This document shows positions 13,127 through 26,011 of a stretch of DNA of 64,000 nucleotides, in pieces. A program made the position numbers and the translations under genes. The stretch's first letter is position 1. Each line of letters opens with the position of its first letter. This stretch comes from Holacanthus passer. Taxonomy: Eukaryota; Chordata; Actinopteri; Pomacanthidae. The stretch covers positions 3,537,501-3,601,500 of the forward strand of contig JAFREQ010000017.1 in NCBI GenBank assembly GCA_025331565.1. The letters are read 5' to 3'. The notes beneath the pieces are model-generated. The model saw nothing but the letters and a program-made list of their open reading frames with translations. It was not told the DNA's origin and ran no database searches.

Positions 13127-16100
13127 GTTGATTGACTAATAAGATGACAGAGCTTCTTATAAAAATCAGTGTCGGAGTGTGTCTGCTGTTTGGAGCTGTA
13201 TTTCCTGTGGCTGAACCTTGGAAAACCTTCAGGTGTTTCCTGTATTTATGCGAAGGCTGCTCACTTGTCCTTGAAACCTCCTCTGCACACGCCGTGAGGA
13301 ACGATAGGGCTGATGTTTTGTTTGAAGTCTGGATCTTCCCCTTTGAAAACAGTTGCCACACTGATAACTTTTGGCCCCTGAGATATGGACAGAGCAGGAG
13401 AAAAGCAGAGGTTAATCCAAATGGGAAAAAAGAGATTAATCCAGACGGCAAAAAGTTTTTTTTTTTTTTATTTTTGCATCTGCTGATCAAAGTCTGCTAC
13501 AACCTAGAGTAAGGATGTGGAATCTGGAGTAAGCTTCAGCCCACCAGGAGTCTGCCAAGCATTGTCAGTGCAGGCCTGGAAAAAGTTGGTGTTCATGCTG
13601 GAAAACTTGCAAACCCAGCCCTGCGTGAGGATTTGCACAGGCGCAGCTCATTTCTTTACAGTGAAATGAGTAAGACATTCCTTTTATTATACCCTATCTT
13701 GGTGGAACATGAAATACGTGCATGGCTCAATTGATCATGTAAGGAAAAGACTTTGTGGAGGGTAGTCTTCACATAGAAAAACAAATTTAACTCTTGAGTA
13801 ACAATCTTTTTTTACTGTAGTCTACAGAAACAAACACTGGATTAAGAACTGAGGGCACAGCTCATTATTAGAAACAGACTGATACAAAGGCGCAAAGGTA
13901 AGACACGTGTCAGCAGATGTTAACTCATCTGTGGAGAGCTTCTCTCTTGCAAATCCTATTTAAACAAGGATAAAAAATATCTGCCCAAGGGAGAATAGGC
14001 AACACAGTCCAGACATGTCACAAGACCACTGTGGAAAGAGTTTTTGTCAAAATGGCGAACCCTGGAGATCTACAGGAGAGACATTAAATATGATTTGACC
14101 GCCATTACAAAGTACTGTGCCAGTTAAGCTGTACAAGTAAACGATTCAAAAGTTTGGTTAAGGCTCTGGGATCAGTTTATAAAGTTTATGGCTGGTGGAA
14201 AATGCCTTGTGGGTTTGTGTACCACAATTGCAACACAGTTTTTGGACGTGGTACAAGAAATGTAAGAAGAGCAACCAGTATCAGGGGAGTCATACTTAAA
14301 AATCCAAATAAAGAAACTAAAAAAACTGTTCAGAAAAGTTAGAAAGTTTCCTATTGCATTAATTCTAAAGCTTAGCTGTGATCTTTGCACTCATCAAATT
14401 CCATCAAGGCTCAGTTTCCTCAACTGTAACACAATCTGTCTATATTTGGGTAAAAGTTGCAATACAAGCTGATCATTACAGCCACATTTAAAGTTTAAAA
14501 GGAATATTTACCAAGTTATTATGGAGAAAGCACAGACTTCTTCAAGCACTTTGAGCTCTCCCTCTCGCAGCCTTGCCCTCTGGAGTTGGAAAATATTTTG
14601 ACTCGAGGAGACAAAAACAGTCAGTCTCTTGGAGGAGCTGCTGCTACATGCATGGGTGTACCTCTGACAGCAAATAGGAACCCTCCGTGGAGCGCCAACG
14701 TAGCCAGATTACAGAGGATCTTTCTTCTCCAGGGTTTAATGCATTTCAGATGAGCTCCAGATCTGGCACGGATCCTTACTCTGCTTGCTGAAAGAGCGTA
14801 AAGCAAACACTAAGACACACAGGCACACCACACTGGGGCTAACTTTTCTCTCCTGTTGCTCGCTTCTACTAGTTTAACACACCTCCTCTTCCAGGGATGC
14901 CTGGCAACGCTATGGACAGCACTAACACTCGGCTCAGGGCAGGGATGAGCTGTGCTGTGGTCAGAGGGCGTGGACCTGGAGGAGGGGGGTTGTGAATAAA
15001 TAATTTGGGTGGAGCTGTTTTTTTTTTTTAAATCATGACATAACTTCACAGTGGCCTTATGCATATTTTGCATAAACACAACCTCAGGCTGCACCCTTCC
15101 AGCTGTGGCCTCCTCATTGTTTTTCCAACTTTTTTTTCCCTTCTCAACCTACTGTAACATGTCATGGGTTTACAGATGTAACACTTTTCCCATCATCAGT
15201 TGAAACTCTCTTGCTCCTCCCAAACTCTGTGAACCCTCCAGGCAGTGAAGCATACAAACCAGCTCTACTTTTCCACTTCCATGCACCACCTGCTGGCTGT
15301 CTGATAAGGAACACACCCCACTGCCTCTACCATTACCACCATTCCCTCCTAACTATCATCCTTGGTCAACATTAGTCATCCAATGGCATGTATCCTGAAC
15401 ACCAGGAATCACTGTATAAAGTTCTGGAAAAATAACTGCAATGTTTCATAAAAGAAGCAAGGTTTAATTTACAGTTTTACTAAATGTACATTTCTTTTTA
15501 AAAAGTGTCATTATACACAATAAATACAATACAAAATTAATCTGTAATACTATACTTCAAATTCTCTTACGGTCTTTTTGTACATTATTATTGTTCCTTT
15601 TTTTCCATTTCAATGCTTGTGCTGTGTTTGTGTTTGAATTGTCCACCAGGCTTAAAAAACACAAGAAAACGCACACATGGGAGGCAGGGATACAGTGGCA
15701 TAAAGATGAAACAGATTGAGAACACAGAAAATCAACAGTTAAAACTGGCCTGCCCCCTGCTGACTGAAATGCACAAAGTCCTAACCTGGCATCACCAACA
15801 ACAGGGGGGGCAGGTGTGTGTGTGGAGGTGTGGTCTAAAAACAAGAACCCAGAAAATCATCTGATATTAGAAGCAGAAAAGAACTGAATTTCATTACAAC
15901 ATTTCATTTACATCTTGACAGTACCCAAGAGCAGTCAAAGTCAAGGAAAACAACTTCATAATTTTTCAAAATTATTATCGCAACATGTTTAGCATGTGAT
16001 ATGAAATGCAGGCATAATGGAGGTTGAGGCTAACTGATTTTGACGATCGCAGATAAGGAGCAGTTGTTTTGTGAGCAGTATAACTGAGCTTTCAGGTTTA

Positions 16101-16718
16101 TTTACTGTCTAAAGAAATGTACCCCCTCATAAAGAGGCGGAATTTGTGATAAGAGAATCAAATTTGCCCGGTAAAGGAAGACGCTGTATGTATTATGCTT
16201 TACAGTATGAACCTGGTTTTATTCTCTTCTGTCTCTCAGCTGCAGGGAATCAAGTTAAAGAAAGTTGTTGACTTCTGCACTGTTTAAATGAGCTGCCTGA
16301 TGCTCATTGGGACATCGTTTAAACCAGGAGATGAGCTGTTGCGGATAGATTGGTGCTTAGGCCATATGAAAGGAATGTATGAAAATGAAAAGCTCAAAAG
16401 TGAAAACGGAAGAAAGAAATGGAGAAAAACCTCTGACAATTTTATCTTGTTACTTGAGTTACAAAATGCCAGGCATCTTCAGGTCTGCAATTCTCAAAGA
16501 CAAATTTTTACCTTTGACCACATTCGTGTATTCCATCACGTGTCTACCTCTGGCTATAAATGACAAAGAAATGTCTGGACAATTCAAATGGACAAACAAA
16601 GCCAACACAGCTTGGCAGAGTAGTACAGTGATACTGTTTTCACAGTGCCCCCCTTCCCCTGCCTCATATTCTGTCTCTTAGTTCCCCCTTGTGAGTCCGG
16701 CCTGGGGCTTAGGGGCTG
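13127..16718. other. Spacer between EHD2 and BICRA
   Basis: The left part is 5' flanking sequence of EHD2, the right part probably the BICRA 3' UTR. A minus-strand AATAAA at 16098-16103 could end the BICRA transcript about 620 bases after its stop. A T-rich run occurs near 13447-13460. The open frames in this spacer show no recognisable protein, and no repeat family was identified with confidence. Confidence 0.45.
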
Positions 16719-19700
16719 TTATCTGCTTTGAGTCTGGGGCACCAGGCTGCCATTGTGGCCACGGCCACCGACCTGAGGGTGCTGGGCCAATGAGGAGGAC
16801 GAGGAAGCAGAGGAGGAGGGTGGGACTGAGGGTCTGTGGGATGAGGCTGCCGAGCCCCCTGGGCGCTGGCTTTGGTGATGGTGGGACCTGCTGTTGCCCC
16901 CTTTAATGTGGTGCCCGCGGGCAGAGGGCTCCTGCTGCAGGTTTAAGATGCTGTCAATGGCGCACTGCAGGTGCTCATTCAGAGAGTCGTCCGGAGGGCT
17001 GCCGCTGGAGAAGCTGGCATTATCCATGTCGGGGGAGTCTGACTTGCAGCGTTTGGCAGGAAGCAAAGAGTCTCGTGTGAAGGAGGACTCTGGAGAGGGA
17101 GGCCCAGGGGCATGGTGGTCCATTCTGAATGTCCCACCTGCCCTATGTCTATTTTTTCCACTCACCCGCTTGTATTTACTTACATCTGTCTCTTGGTCTG
17201 TGTGCTCCTCCCCTCTCTCCTTTGCCCCTTCCCTGTCTAGGAGCTGTGGGAGATGATGGTGCTGTGTGGTTTTGATACCACGGTTAAACACTTCGTCCAT
17301 TTCATCCAGCCCCTGCATTGCACTCCCTAAACGGCCTGTTTCGTGGCTAGACTCTGTGTGAGTGTGTGCGGCATCCCTGCCTCTTTTCTCCACCTTCACA
17401 CTGGCTATCACTGTCCGCTCTGAGGAAGGAGATGATGCCTCGTACCTGGGGGGTGACGGTGTTGGTCTGGGGTAGGAGAAATTCTCGTCTCCTCCCCCTG
17501 GGACACCGGGTCTCACCCGGGGACTAATGTTTTCCCGGTAGGTTTTTCGAAGGGGGAGACGACAGGTTGTCTGTGAAGGAGTGGCAGTGGAGGCAGAATT
17601 ATGTTTGACCCCACCCACGTCATGGTGATCCAACGTTCCATTCATTTGAGTGGAGGAGGAGGAGGTGGACAACGACCAACTATGAGAGGAAGAGGTAGAG
17701 GAAGAAGGAGCTGCATTGGGAGGAACATTACCTCTCAGTGGGGGGTTACACTGAGTGGTTGTTGTGGTGACCGATGAGGCAGAAGAAGCAGTACATACAG
17801 GGGACTGAGTTCTAATGACTGTAGTAGGAGGAGTTGATAAAGGCTGGGACTTTGGGTGTAGTACAGCGGCTTCAAACTGAGGCTGAGTCTGAGGCTGGGA
17901 TATGGACTGGCTGCTCTGCTGAGGTTGAGGTGTGTGCACTGGATCTAAGGCAGTGTTGTGGACTACCTTGCTGAACCCAGTTTGATCCTGCTTGATCTTT
18001 AGCTTCAAGCCAATTCTTCTGCGAGCCTCGTAGGTCTTGATAGGTGGTTTGCTGGTTCTCTGTGGGAGAGCGTCGTCATCATCAGCCACTTGAGAGTTGA
18101 AGGACGAAGAGGAGAAAGTGGATGATGCTGCAGGAGCACGACTGAAGGAGGCACTCTGGCTGGTGGGTTCAGCCACCAGCCTGCCTGCTGCAGCTGGAGG
18201 TGGGGGACAGCTGCTGGACCAGGACACAGAGGCTCCGCCTCCACCCTGCTTTATAACTAATTTGGTAGGGGGGAAAGGGTTGGTGGCAGGGGTGGCAGAA
18301 GGTGTGGAGCTGGAGCTGGAGCTGGAGCCAGAGCCGGAGGTGGAGCCGGAGCCGGAGCCGGAGGTGGAGCTGGAGCTGGAGCTGAAGCGGGTCCCGAAGG
18401 AGGGTTTGGGGTGATGTTTGGAAGAGGTGCTGGAGCAGGAGCTGCAGGTGCTGGAGTAGGGACAACTGCAGCAGCAGCCACACCTCCACTCACTGACGTG
18501 GGCTCAGCAGAAGATGATTTCTGTTGGGATGAAACTACACTCTCCAACATGCGCGCGTTTGCCACAAACTCCTCTGCAATGAAATAAATAGAATTATTCA
18601 TCATTAGCACACATCTTATATATTTCAAGACAGCCACAAAACCACGTTTGGCCGCAGACAGTGGTAGGGTACCTGGTCTCTCCCTGGCCAAGATCCTGTC
18701 CTGACTCAATGCAATCTTCTCCTCCTGAATGAACATCCGGTCAATCATCACCATCTCTGCCGAAGGGCCAAGTCTCTGCTCAGGTTCAAATACCAAAATC
18801 CATCAGTTCAAGATCAATTCAAGACAAAGAAGACAATAAGACGGCATATGGTGAGAATGCTGATTCATAAACTTACTTTTGACTCTGCAAAGAGCAGGTA
18901 GCGATATTTATCTAGCATGGCCTGCGTCCTTTTCAGCAGCTGGCAGGAGACCCTCTCAAATTCATCATCCACTGTGCACAAGAACCAAAACCATGAAGAT
19001 CGTGAAATTGGGAAAAAGGTATTATTATTACTAGTATTTTGGCTGCAGTTTGCAGTTTGTTACCTCTTTGATAGTCTTGAGAAGAGTTGGCAGTTCCCTG
19101 GTAGAGGTGGTAAGGCAGCAGTCTGTGCAGCGTGTCCTCAAAAGAGTGGAAAGGAGCACTGTAGTTTGGGTGAAGCACTGAACCCTGCTGTTTCCTCAGC
19201 TGTTCTAGCATCCTGCAATGGGGTGCACATAAAGAAATACTATTTTTTTTAAAAATGGCATTCTGCAGACAGTTAAAAGAAGTCATTAAAATGCATGCAG
19301 CACACACCTGGCTTCTTTGCTGGGCTCTGCACTGAAAGGCATCTTCATTGTTGTTGTCTGTAATGTGAACAAAAAGACCTTCAGACTAAAGCTTAGAGGC
19401 TGCCTTTTAGGACCACACTAACATGCAGTGACACTCCTTTACCTGAGTTTGTACAGGAGCCGGGGGCTGTGGAGCAGGCATTTGAGTCAGACCAGCTCCT
19501 AACCCCTGTATCTGCATCCCACCTTTCCCCAGAGTCATCCCCCCAACTGAGCTGATCACCCCTGGCTTTGGCTGAACCTGTGGGGAAAACCAAGAAGGTT
19601 AGACACTGGCAAAATACGTGAGAGGATCACATCTCAAAAATTCCTTTAAAATTCACTACTGAATGAAGGAAAATGTAGAAAATGGCTATCAGACAATACA

Positions 19701-22700
19701 TAATGACCATAATGCATGTCCTCGGAGAAACTGGCTTTGTGATGTCACCCACCTGTGCAGGCTGGGTAAGGCTGGCAGGAGTGACAGTCTGATTCACCAT
19801 TGCTCCAGCTGGCCCTTGGGCTCCTGAGAATACCTGTAAGTCACTTGATGCTAAACCAAGAGGAAACAAATCATTACAAAGGGAAATACTTCAAGGTGGG
19901 TTCAGGGTACCACTGTTTTGCCTCATTAATGGTAAATTGTATCTAACCTGTAGCAGGAGTTTTGACAAGCACTGACGTCGGCTGCAGCACTGAGGGAAGC
20001 TGAGCAGGTGTACCAGTGCTGGCTGATGATGCAATCACCACTTTATCGACAGGCACATCTTGCTGGGCGCTGAACTGACTGGTGGCTTGAGGCTGAGGCT
20101 GAGGCTGAGCAGACTGCTTGGCCTGCAGCAGGATGTTCTGCTGGACCTAAAAACACATCAGGACAGTTTTACAAAAGAAATTCAACACAAACCAATGTTC
20201 TTTTATTGAAGCCTTGTTGGACTCCTAGTTTGTACTGATAAGCTAGTCACCAATCCAATCTCCAACTGGGTATGATGCATTTAAGACAGAACTCTTATTG
20301 CATGCAAATAACGTTAAGAGAAGTCTTCATAAAGAGATGTTTGAGGTGAACTGGGACAATACCTGGTGCAGCTTGTCCAGCAGTTGTTTCTGCTGAGGTG
20401 AGGGCTGGGTGATGGCTGACAGGGTCTGAATTTGCGCTCCTACTAATTGCAGGTGGTGCTGCTGCTCTGCTGTCAGACCCTGGATAGGAACCTGGGCTTT
20501 GACTACAGCAGTGGCAGAAGTGCTCACAGGAGGAGCAGTAAACTGGTGCTGTGCAGGTGGTGCAGGTAGAGGCTTGGGTGACTGTGACATAGGAGGCATA
20601 TCTTGTTGATAAGGGGCAGGCTGAGAGGCTGGCCGTGGCTGAGGCTGAAGCTGAAGCTGAACTTGAATGTGTGCCTGCTGGGGCTGTGTCTGCTGTGTCT
20701 GGCCTTGTGGAGCTGGTTGGGGGGACTCTGCTATTTGGTTATGGACAATAAAGAGCGGAGGATGGGATGAGGGTGTGCATGAGCGGGAGGGAGTTTGAGA
20801 CTGTGGCTGAGGCTGAGAGGGAGGATGCGACTGCTGTTGATGGTGTGGTGACTGGATCTGCTGGCTCAGAGTGAGAGGGGACTGGGAAGGCTGAGGGCTG
20901 TCTGCCACTGGGGGGGCTGTGGTGTGAGTAGCCAAGGCCGGTGACGGGGACATGCCCTGAAGCTTCAGGGGTTGTTTGTGTCCACTGGAGGGTACCTGAA
21001 GAAGTGAAATCACAATATACTGATATGCTTATTTGATTCAAGAATGCAAACAATATTTCAACACAGGAGTAAATCAGGACATCAAGCATAAAAACCATAC
21101 ACACTTAAAAGTTCTGCATGCACACAGTATATAGTAAATATGATTCTAGTACAAGGATCAAGATTTGACACTAGATACAAAATAGGGCTGGGCGATAAGG
21201 CTATAACAGATGATAATTAGAATTAGTCTTTTTGACATCAATATATATAATCATATGGCAAATGTATGCACAATTTAAAATATTTTAAAATAACTTTCAT
21301 TCATACAATCACAGGGTTCCAATACTACACAATGCATTAGACAAAAATATTCACACATGTAAAAACAGAAACTCAATAACTTATTTTGTTGGGGTTTAAT
21401 CACACCTTGCTTGAAATTGTTAATTTTTCACAACAGTAAAATGATAACATATGATTATCAAAATTCTACTTAAAATTAAAATGCGAAATCATGGGATTAT
21501 CGCCCAACCCCAATACAAAATTACATAAACATGGGTAAAACAACACCAAACAATACAAAAGCAAAGTGTTAGAATTTAAAATCTAGTAGATGCTGAAGTA
21601 AAAGTAGTAGAAGCCCACTGATTTTTTTTTCTAGCATTTGAGGAAGATTAGACATAAAAAAGAGCAATGATCATTTGGCGAACCAAAAAGAAAAACAGTT
21701 CACAAAAGCAAGAAGTCAAGATCTGCGGGCCTGAGATGGTGAAGTAGAGGGTGATCTGAAGACTTCAGGGACTGGGGTCAGGGGAGCATGTAATTATCAT
21801 TTGGGGGTCATTACACTGGTCAGAGTAGGGGTTACAAGGGGTAGTGGCACTGGAAGCACATAAGAGTCTAAATGAGATGTGCAACATTCAAATGTGTGGG
21901 TTGATTGATCAGTCATTGGTCAGTCATGCAACAGATGAATGTGAGTTGATTGAATTTGACTGAGCAAGGTGAGTTATTTGAATTAGATTGAGCAGAATGT
22001 TAGTAAAGAGGTGAACAAGTTGCACTTGGCACCTTGGTAGCTCCTCTATTAAGCATGAGCATGGTTTTTGTATTCTGTTACAAAATACATACAGTAGTAG
22101 AATGGATGAAAAAACATACCAAATTAGTTAAACAATTAGCTTAAGTTAAAAAAAGAACTGGCACTTGATTGTCAGTCCCACATTCTATAGAGGTGGATAC
22201 AGCTAAATATTAAAATAGCACAGTGGGTGACACACAATACATATGGACAACTGGAATGATCATGCTTTTAAGTACATATAACAAAAGCGATGTAAGAAAC
22301 ACAGAAGCTGCAAGCGAATGAGTGATTTACCAGCTTAGGAATTGCATAGCAACTGTGAGAGGCATGAAAGCAATGACTAATGCAGAAGAGAAGTACAAAG
22401 CAGTGATGGGGAAAGGTAAGATACCCTAACATTGTGGCGGCAGCAGCAGCAATAAGTGGGTGGGGCTTGACATAAAGGGGCATTTCTACCTGCTTTACCA
22501 CTGCTGTCATGTGGGAGGGGCCAGGGGAAGGGCTGTGGCTCTGACCCACCCACGAGTCACTTAATTGGCTGTCATGGACAGCAGGGGCCGGAGCAGTGAC
22601 GCTGTTGCTGCTGACGATTACAGACGCTGGTACGCCCACAGAGGGGGTTGAATCATTCTCTGTTTGGTGGTGCTGCTCCTGATAGGAGTATATTTACCAT

Positions 22701-25700
22701 TTCAGGATGAGGAGGGAAGGAGGAAGGGGATTGGAGGGAGGGGGGAGTAAAATAGTAAACCAAAGAGGTCAGACAAAGATATCACTCCGTGCATGTTATT
22801 TATTTTTTTTAACACAATGTTAACTGTACACAATCAAAGCAATCATGCAAATAGTGGAACACTGACCTGTTGCAGGAACATCTGCAGAGACTCGTGACTC
22901 AGGATCATACTGGAGCCCTGGTTGGTGAACAATAACCTCCCTGGACTGTGCTGAGCCTGAGGGGGGACCAGCCCCACTGCTGTGACAGAAGAAGAGGTGG
23001 ACACAGACATGGACGGAGAAGAGGAGGATACTGTGGTAGTCGTGGACACAGAGGACGCCGGTTGCATGGCGAGGATAGAGGATTGTGGTACATGTTGCTG
23101 AGTAGGATGAGTAGCCTGGTCTGTGGAGCTACCAAGCACAGTAACAGACTCTCCAGGCTGGACCTGAGCCATAGTTGCTGCTCCTGTGCTGCTGCTGCTG
23201 GGGACTCCACCTGGCTGGGGTTGCAGGGCTGGCTGAAGGCTGACTGCAGGGCTCAGCCCCTCCACCTGACTAAGCATGGTCAGGGAGTTCTGGATTGGCA
23301 TGCCCTGTATGACTGTCTGGGCATGACCTGAGACAGTGTGGGTCTGTGTCTGATTTTGACTCTGAGCCAGAGAGACAGGCATCTGAAAAAGGGTGGGTGT
23401 GCCCATCTGGCCAGGCTGGAGCTGAATGGGTCCAGAGAGGATGTGGGCAGCCCCGGGGTGGCCCTGTGAAGTCAACACCTGACCCAAGTTGATGTTCTGG
23501 TTTGCAGTTAATATCTGGTTCGCAATGAGCTGTCCACCAGGACCCTGACTAGTTATGATGTGGCCCCCGGGATGCTGGGTCAGGATCTGCCCACCTGCTT
23601 GTAGCTGTGGCAGGAGAAACTGGTGGTTCTGACCTTGCAGAACTGTCTGAGAAGGAATAACGATGCTGCCTGGTTGGTTCAACAAGTGTACACTGAGGGG
23701 CTTGCCAGATGGTTGTGCTGCTTGTTGTTTGAATAGGGTTTGTTGAAACTGAGGGCCTTGTGTTGTGGCTTGAGTACTCAGGACAACGTTAGGGCCTGGC
23801 TTTCCTGTCAAGAAGGCTACATTCTGAGCAGTAGAAACTGGAAGCTGCTGCAGCCCTAGAGCCTTGTGGGCATCGTTTTGCAGGGGTTGGGATGCTGGCT
23901 GTGGCTGCTGCTGCTGCTGTTGTTGTTGCTGTTTGAAGAGTTTCGGTTGGATGGCTCCCCCCTGAGGGGGTTTCGGCTGAATGGGTGTTGGTGTGCGCTG
24001 GATGATCACGTTCTGCATGATTTGGCCTTGAGTTTGTGTCTGGGGTCCAATTCCTGAACTTAGAGGGGTACTGCCAAAGCCCACAATCCCAGCAGGAGCA
24101 GTCATTGTACCACCACTGCTGCTGTTTGTGCTGCTGACAACAGCTGGTCCATTTAAAGCTGGAGATCCCAAAGTGGCTTTGTTACCTTGGATCAGAAGTC
24201 CACCACCTGGGCCTCCTAGCCCCGCCTGAGAACCAGCACCTGATACCTCTGCCCCAGACTGGTGCAGCTGGTAACCACCCATGGCTTTAGCCAGGATTGG
24301 CTGCCCAGACTGATTGATAGTCATGACTGCATTCTGACCCACAACCTGAATCTGTCCGATACCCAAATGTCCAGACTGACTCCCATTAGGAAGAGCTTGG
24401 AGACTTGAAATGGGTTGAAGCGTCACATTTCCCAGGCCCACAGGCTGCATAAATGGCTGAACACTAATGGCCTTGTTCATGACCTGGGGTTGGAGTTGAA
24501 GGCCCTGCTGAGCAAGCACTGACCCCAGCATATCAGCTGTGGCATTGGGAGGAGTAGCAGTGGTGCTTGGGGTAGACCCTGGGAAAATTGCTGCTGCTCC
24601 CCCAACGCCAACACCTATGCCTACACCAACAGCAGTGCCTCCAGCCCCAGAGAGGCTAGCATCAGGCAGTGTCTGAACCACCTGCGTAAGGCCTGGAATT
24701 CCAAAGGAGCCCAGGTCCAGCTCAGCCTCTGCCTCCTGTAGGCTTTGCTCTGTGATATTGGCTTCAGCCAAGCTCTGCTGCAGGATGTCACATGGCTCGT
24801 GATTTGTCCCAATGCCATTGCTCCCACCTTCTCCACCTGGGGATCCTCCCAAGATGTCTTCATCCTCCAGGAAGTCCAGGTCAACACTGACTCTAGGCAG
24901 GCCTGTCGGCTCATTGGCCGACAGCTGGACTGCAGGCTGGACCTCTGGAACATGGCCCTTAAAAGAATGGAAAGAGGAAAGAAGTGAAATCAGGTGATGG
25001 ATGAATTTAGGTGACTAGATGCGATGGCGAGGAGTGTAACTGAGTTAACACAGAAATGCAGACATGAAAATCCCACAAAAACCTCTTGTCAAATTGCAGC
25101 AAATCAAAGCTTGTAGAGTGTAGATATGTTAGTGGAAAGGGGGTATCTGAAGATGCATGCTACATAGATGGATAGAAAACAGAAGGAAGAGGTTTGGGGG
25201 ATTTTACTCACCCCAGTGGTAGAGAAGAACGAGCTGGAGGGGTCACTCGAACCATCCAAAAGGTCGTCAGTGTCCAACTACAGACACACCCACCCAGGAT
25301 AGGACAGACAGAAACCAAAGGTACCCAAACCAGCAGGCAAAAGCCACCAGGACAGAGAAACATACAGACCATCAAACAGAGGAGGAGGGCAAGGAAAGGA
25401 CAGAACACAGTCCAGAGAACCAAGATTGTAAAGAACCAGCGAAAAGATAAGCGACAGAGGGGCAAAATGATAGGATAAACATAGAGTTGGGAAGCGTTAG
25501 TGTTAGCATTTCTTATTTTGTGATTTAGCCTAATAAAAAGGGAGGCAGGCTGAAACCATGAATAGTGCAATCAAAAAGCAAAGACAACCATTAAGCAGAG
25601 GAAGCATAAAAAAATTTAAAAAATAAATAAAAGCAGTGAGGGGCGTGGGTTTCAGAGTGCATCAACGTGTAATCTGAAAGTGACTTAAGTACGGAGTCAT

Positions 25701-26011
25701 GAGAGCCCCAACTAAAACACGCGCAATTAAGACTCCTCATCACATCAATTACAAACCCGTTTTATTGTAACTACAAATCACAAGCCTAGCATATGTGTCT
25801 TCTTTCACTTTTTCCCCCCCTCATACTCACATGGGTCTCAGATCCATGAAGAAAGTCATTGAGAGCTTCTGGGTCACTGCAGGAAAAAAACATTGTGATT
25901 CACAATATTACAAGACGAGATGAGAGAGGAGATATAAAACTGATCTTGCACTGTGTCAGCAATGACTTACCAAATTACATCTAGAAGGCACCTGCCGTCT
26001 TCATCATCCAT
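16719..26011 (-). CDS. bicra: BRD4-interacting chromatin-remodelling complex-associated protein (GLTSCR1)
   Basis: BICRA is a defining subunit of the non-canonical BAF complex, where it contacts BRD9 and SMARCA4. Fourteen coding exons were traced: 25971-26011, 25831-25876, 25212-25277, 22867-24957, 22490-22678, 20363-20995, 19948-20146, 19753-19850, 19443-19577, 19308-19357, 19064-19212, 18877-18971, 18673-18775 and 16719-18573, about 1,916 codons. It opens MDDEDGRCLLDVICDPEALN. Other landmarks are VDLDFLEDEDILGG, PCDILQQSLAEANITEQSL and LSVHLLNQPGSIVIP. The conserved GLTSCR1 domain includes LEQLRKQQGSVLHPNY, FEDTLHRLLPYHLYQG and GPSAEMVMIDRMFIQEEK. It ends HNGSLVPQTQSR. In the last exon the N-terminal part reads in one frame and the conserved TKLVIKQGGGG onward in another, one base out of step. 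A six-C run at about 18270 or an unrecognised small intron could explain this. EHD2 and NAPA are its neighbours in mammals too. Confidence 0.92.
18303..18395 (-). repeat. Six-base minisatellite inside the last BICRA exon
   Basis: The plus strand repeats GGAGCT/GGAGCC hexamers with small variations over about 90 bases. Read on the minus strand it encodes Pro-Ala runs in the frame continuing from the upstream domain, and Gly-Ser-type runs in the frame that leads into TKLVIKQGGGG. Both frames are open across the repeat, so length changes here are tolerated, and the exact coding frame cannot be settled from this sequence alone. Confidence 0.85.
21185..21511. mobile_element. Short inverted-repeat MITE in a BICRA intron
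   Basis: The element begins GGGCTGGGCGATAA and ends TTATCGCCCAACCCC, which pair as terminal inverted repeats of about 14 bases with one or two mismatches. The 327-base interior is AT-rich and non-coding. This pair of ends is one I associate with common non-autonomous DNA transposons of fish. It lies between BICRA coding exons 5 and 6 and does not touch a splice site. Confidence 0.7.
23905..23931 (-). repeat. Nine-glutamine CAG/CAA run in BICRA
   Basis: On the minus strand nine consecutive CAG or CAA codons follow FK and precede PQPA. The run lies in the large glutamine-rich exon, where the protein is low-complexity and expected to be disordered. The mixed codons make it less prone to slippage than a pure CAG array. 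Confidence 0.9.
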
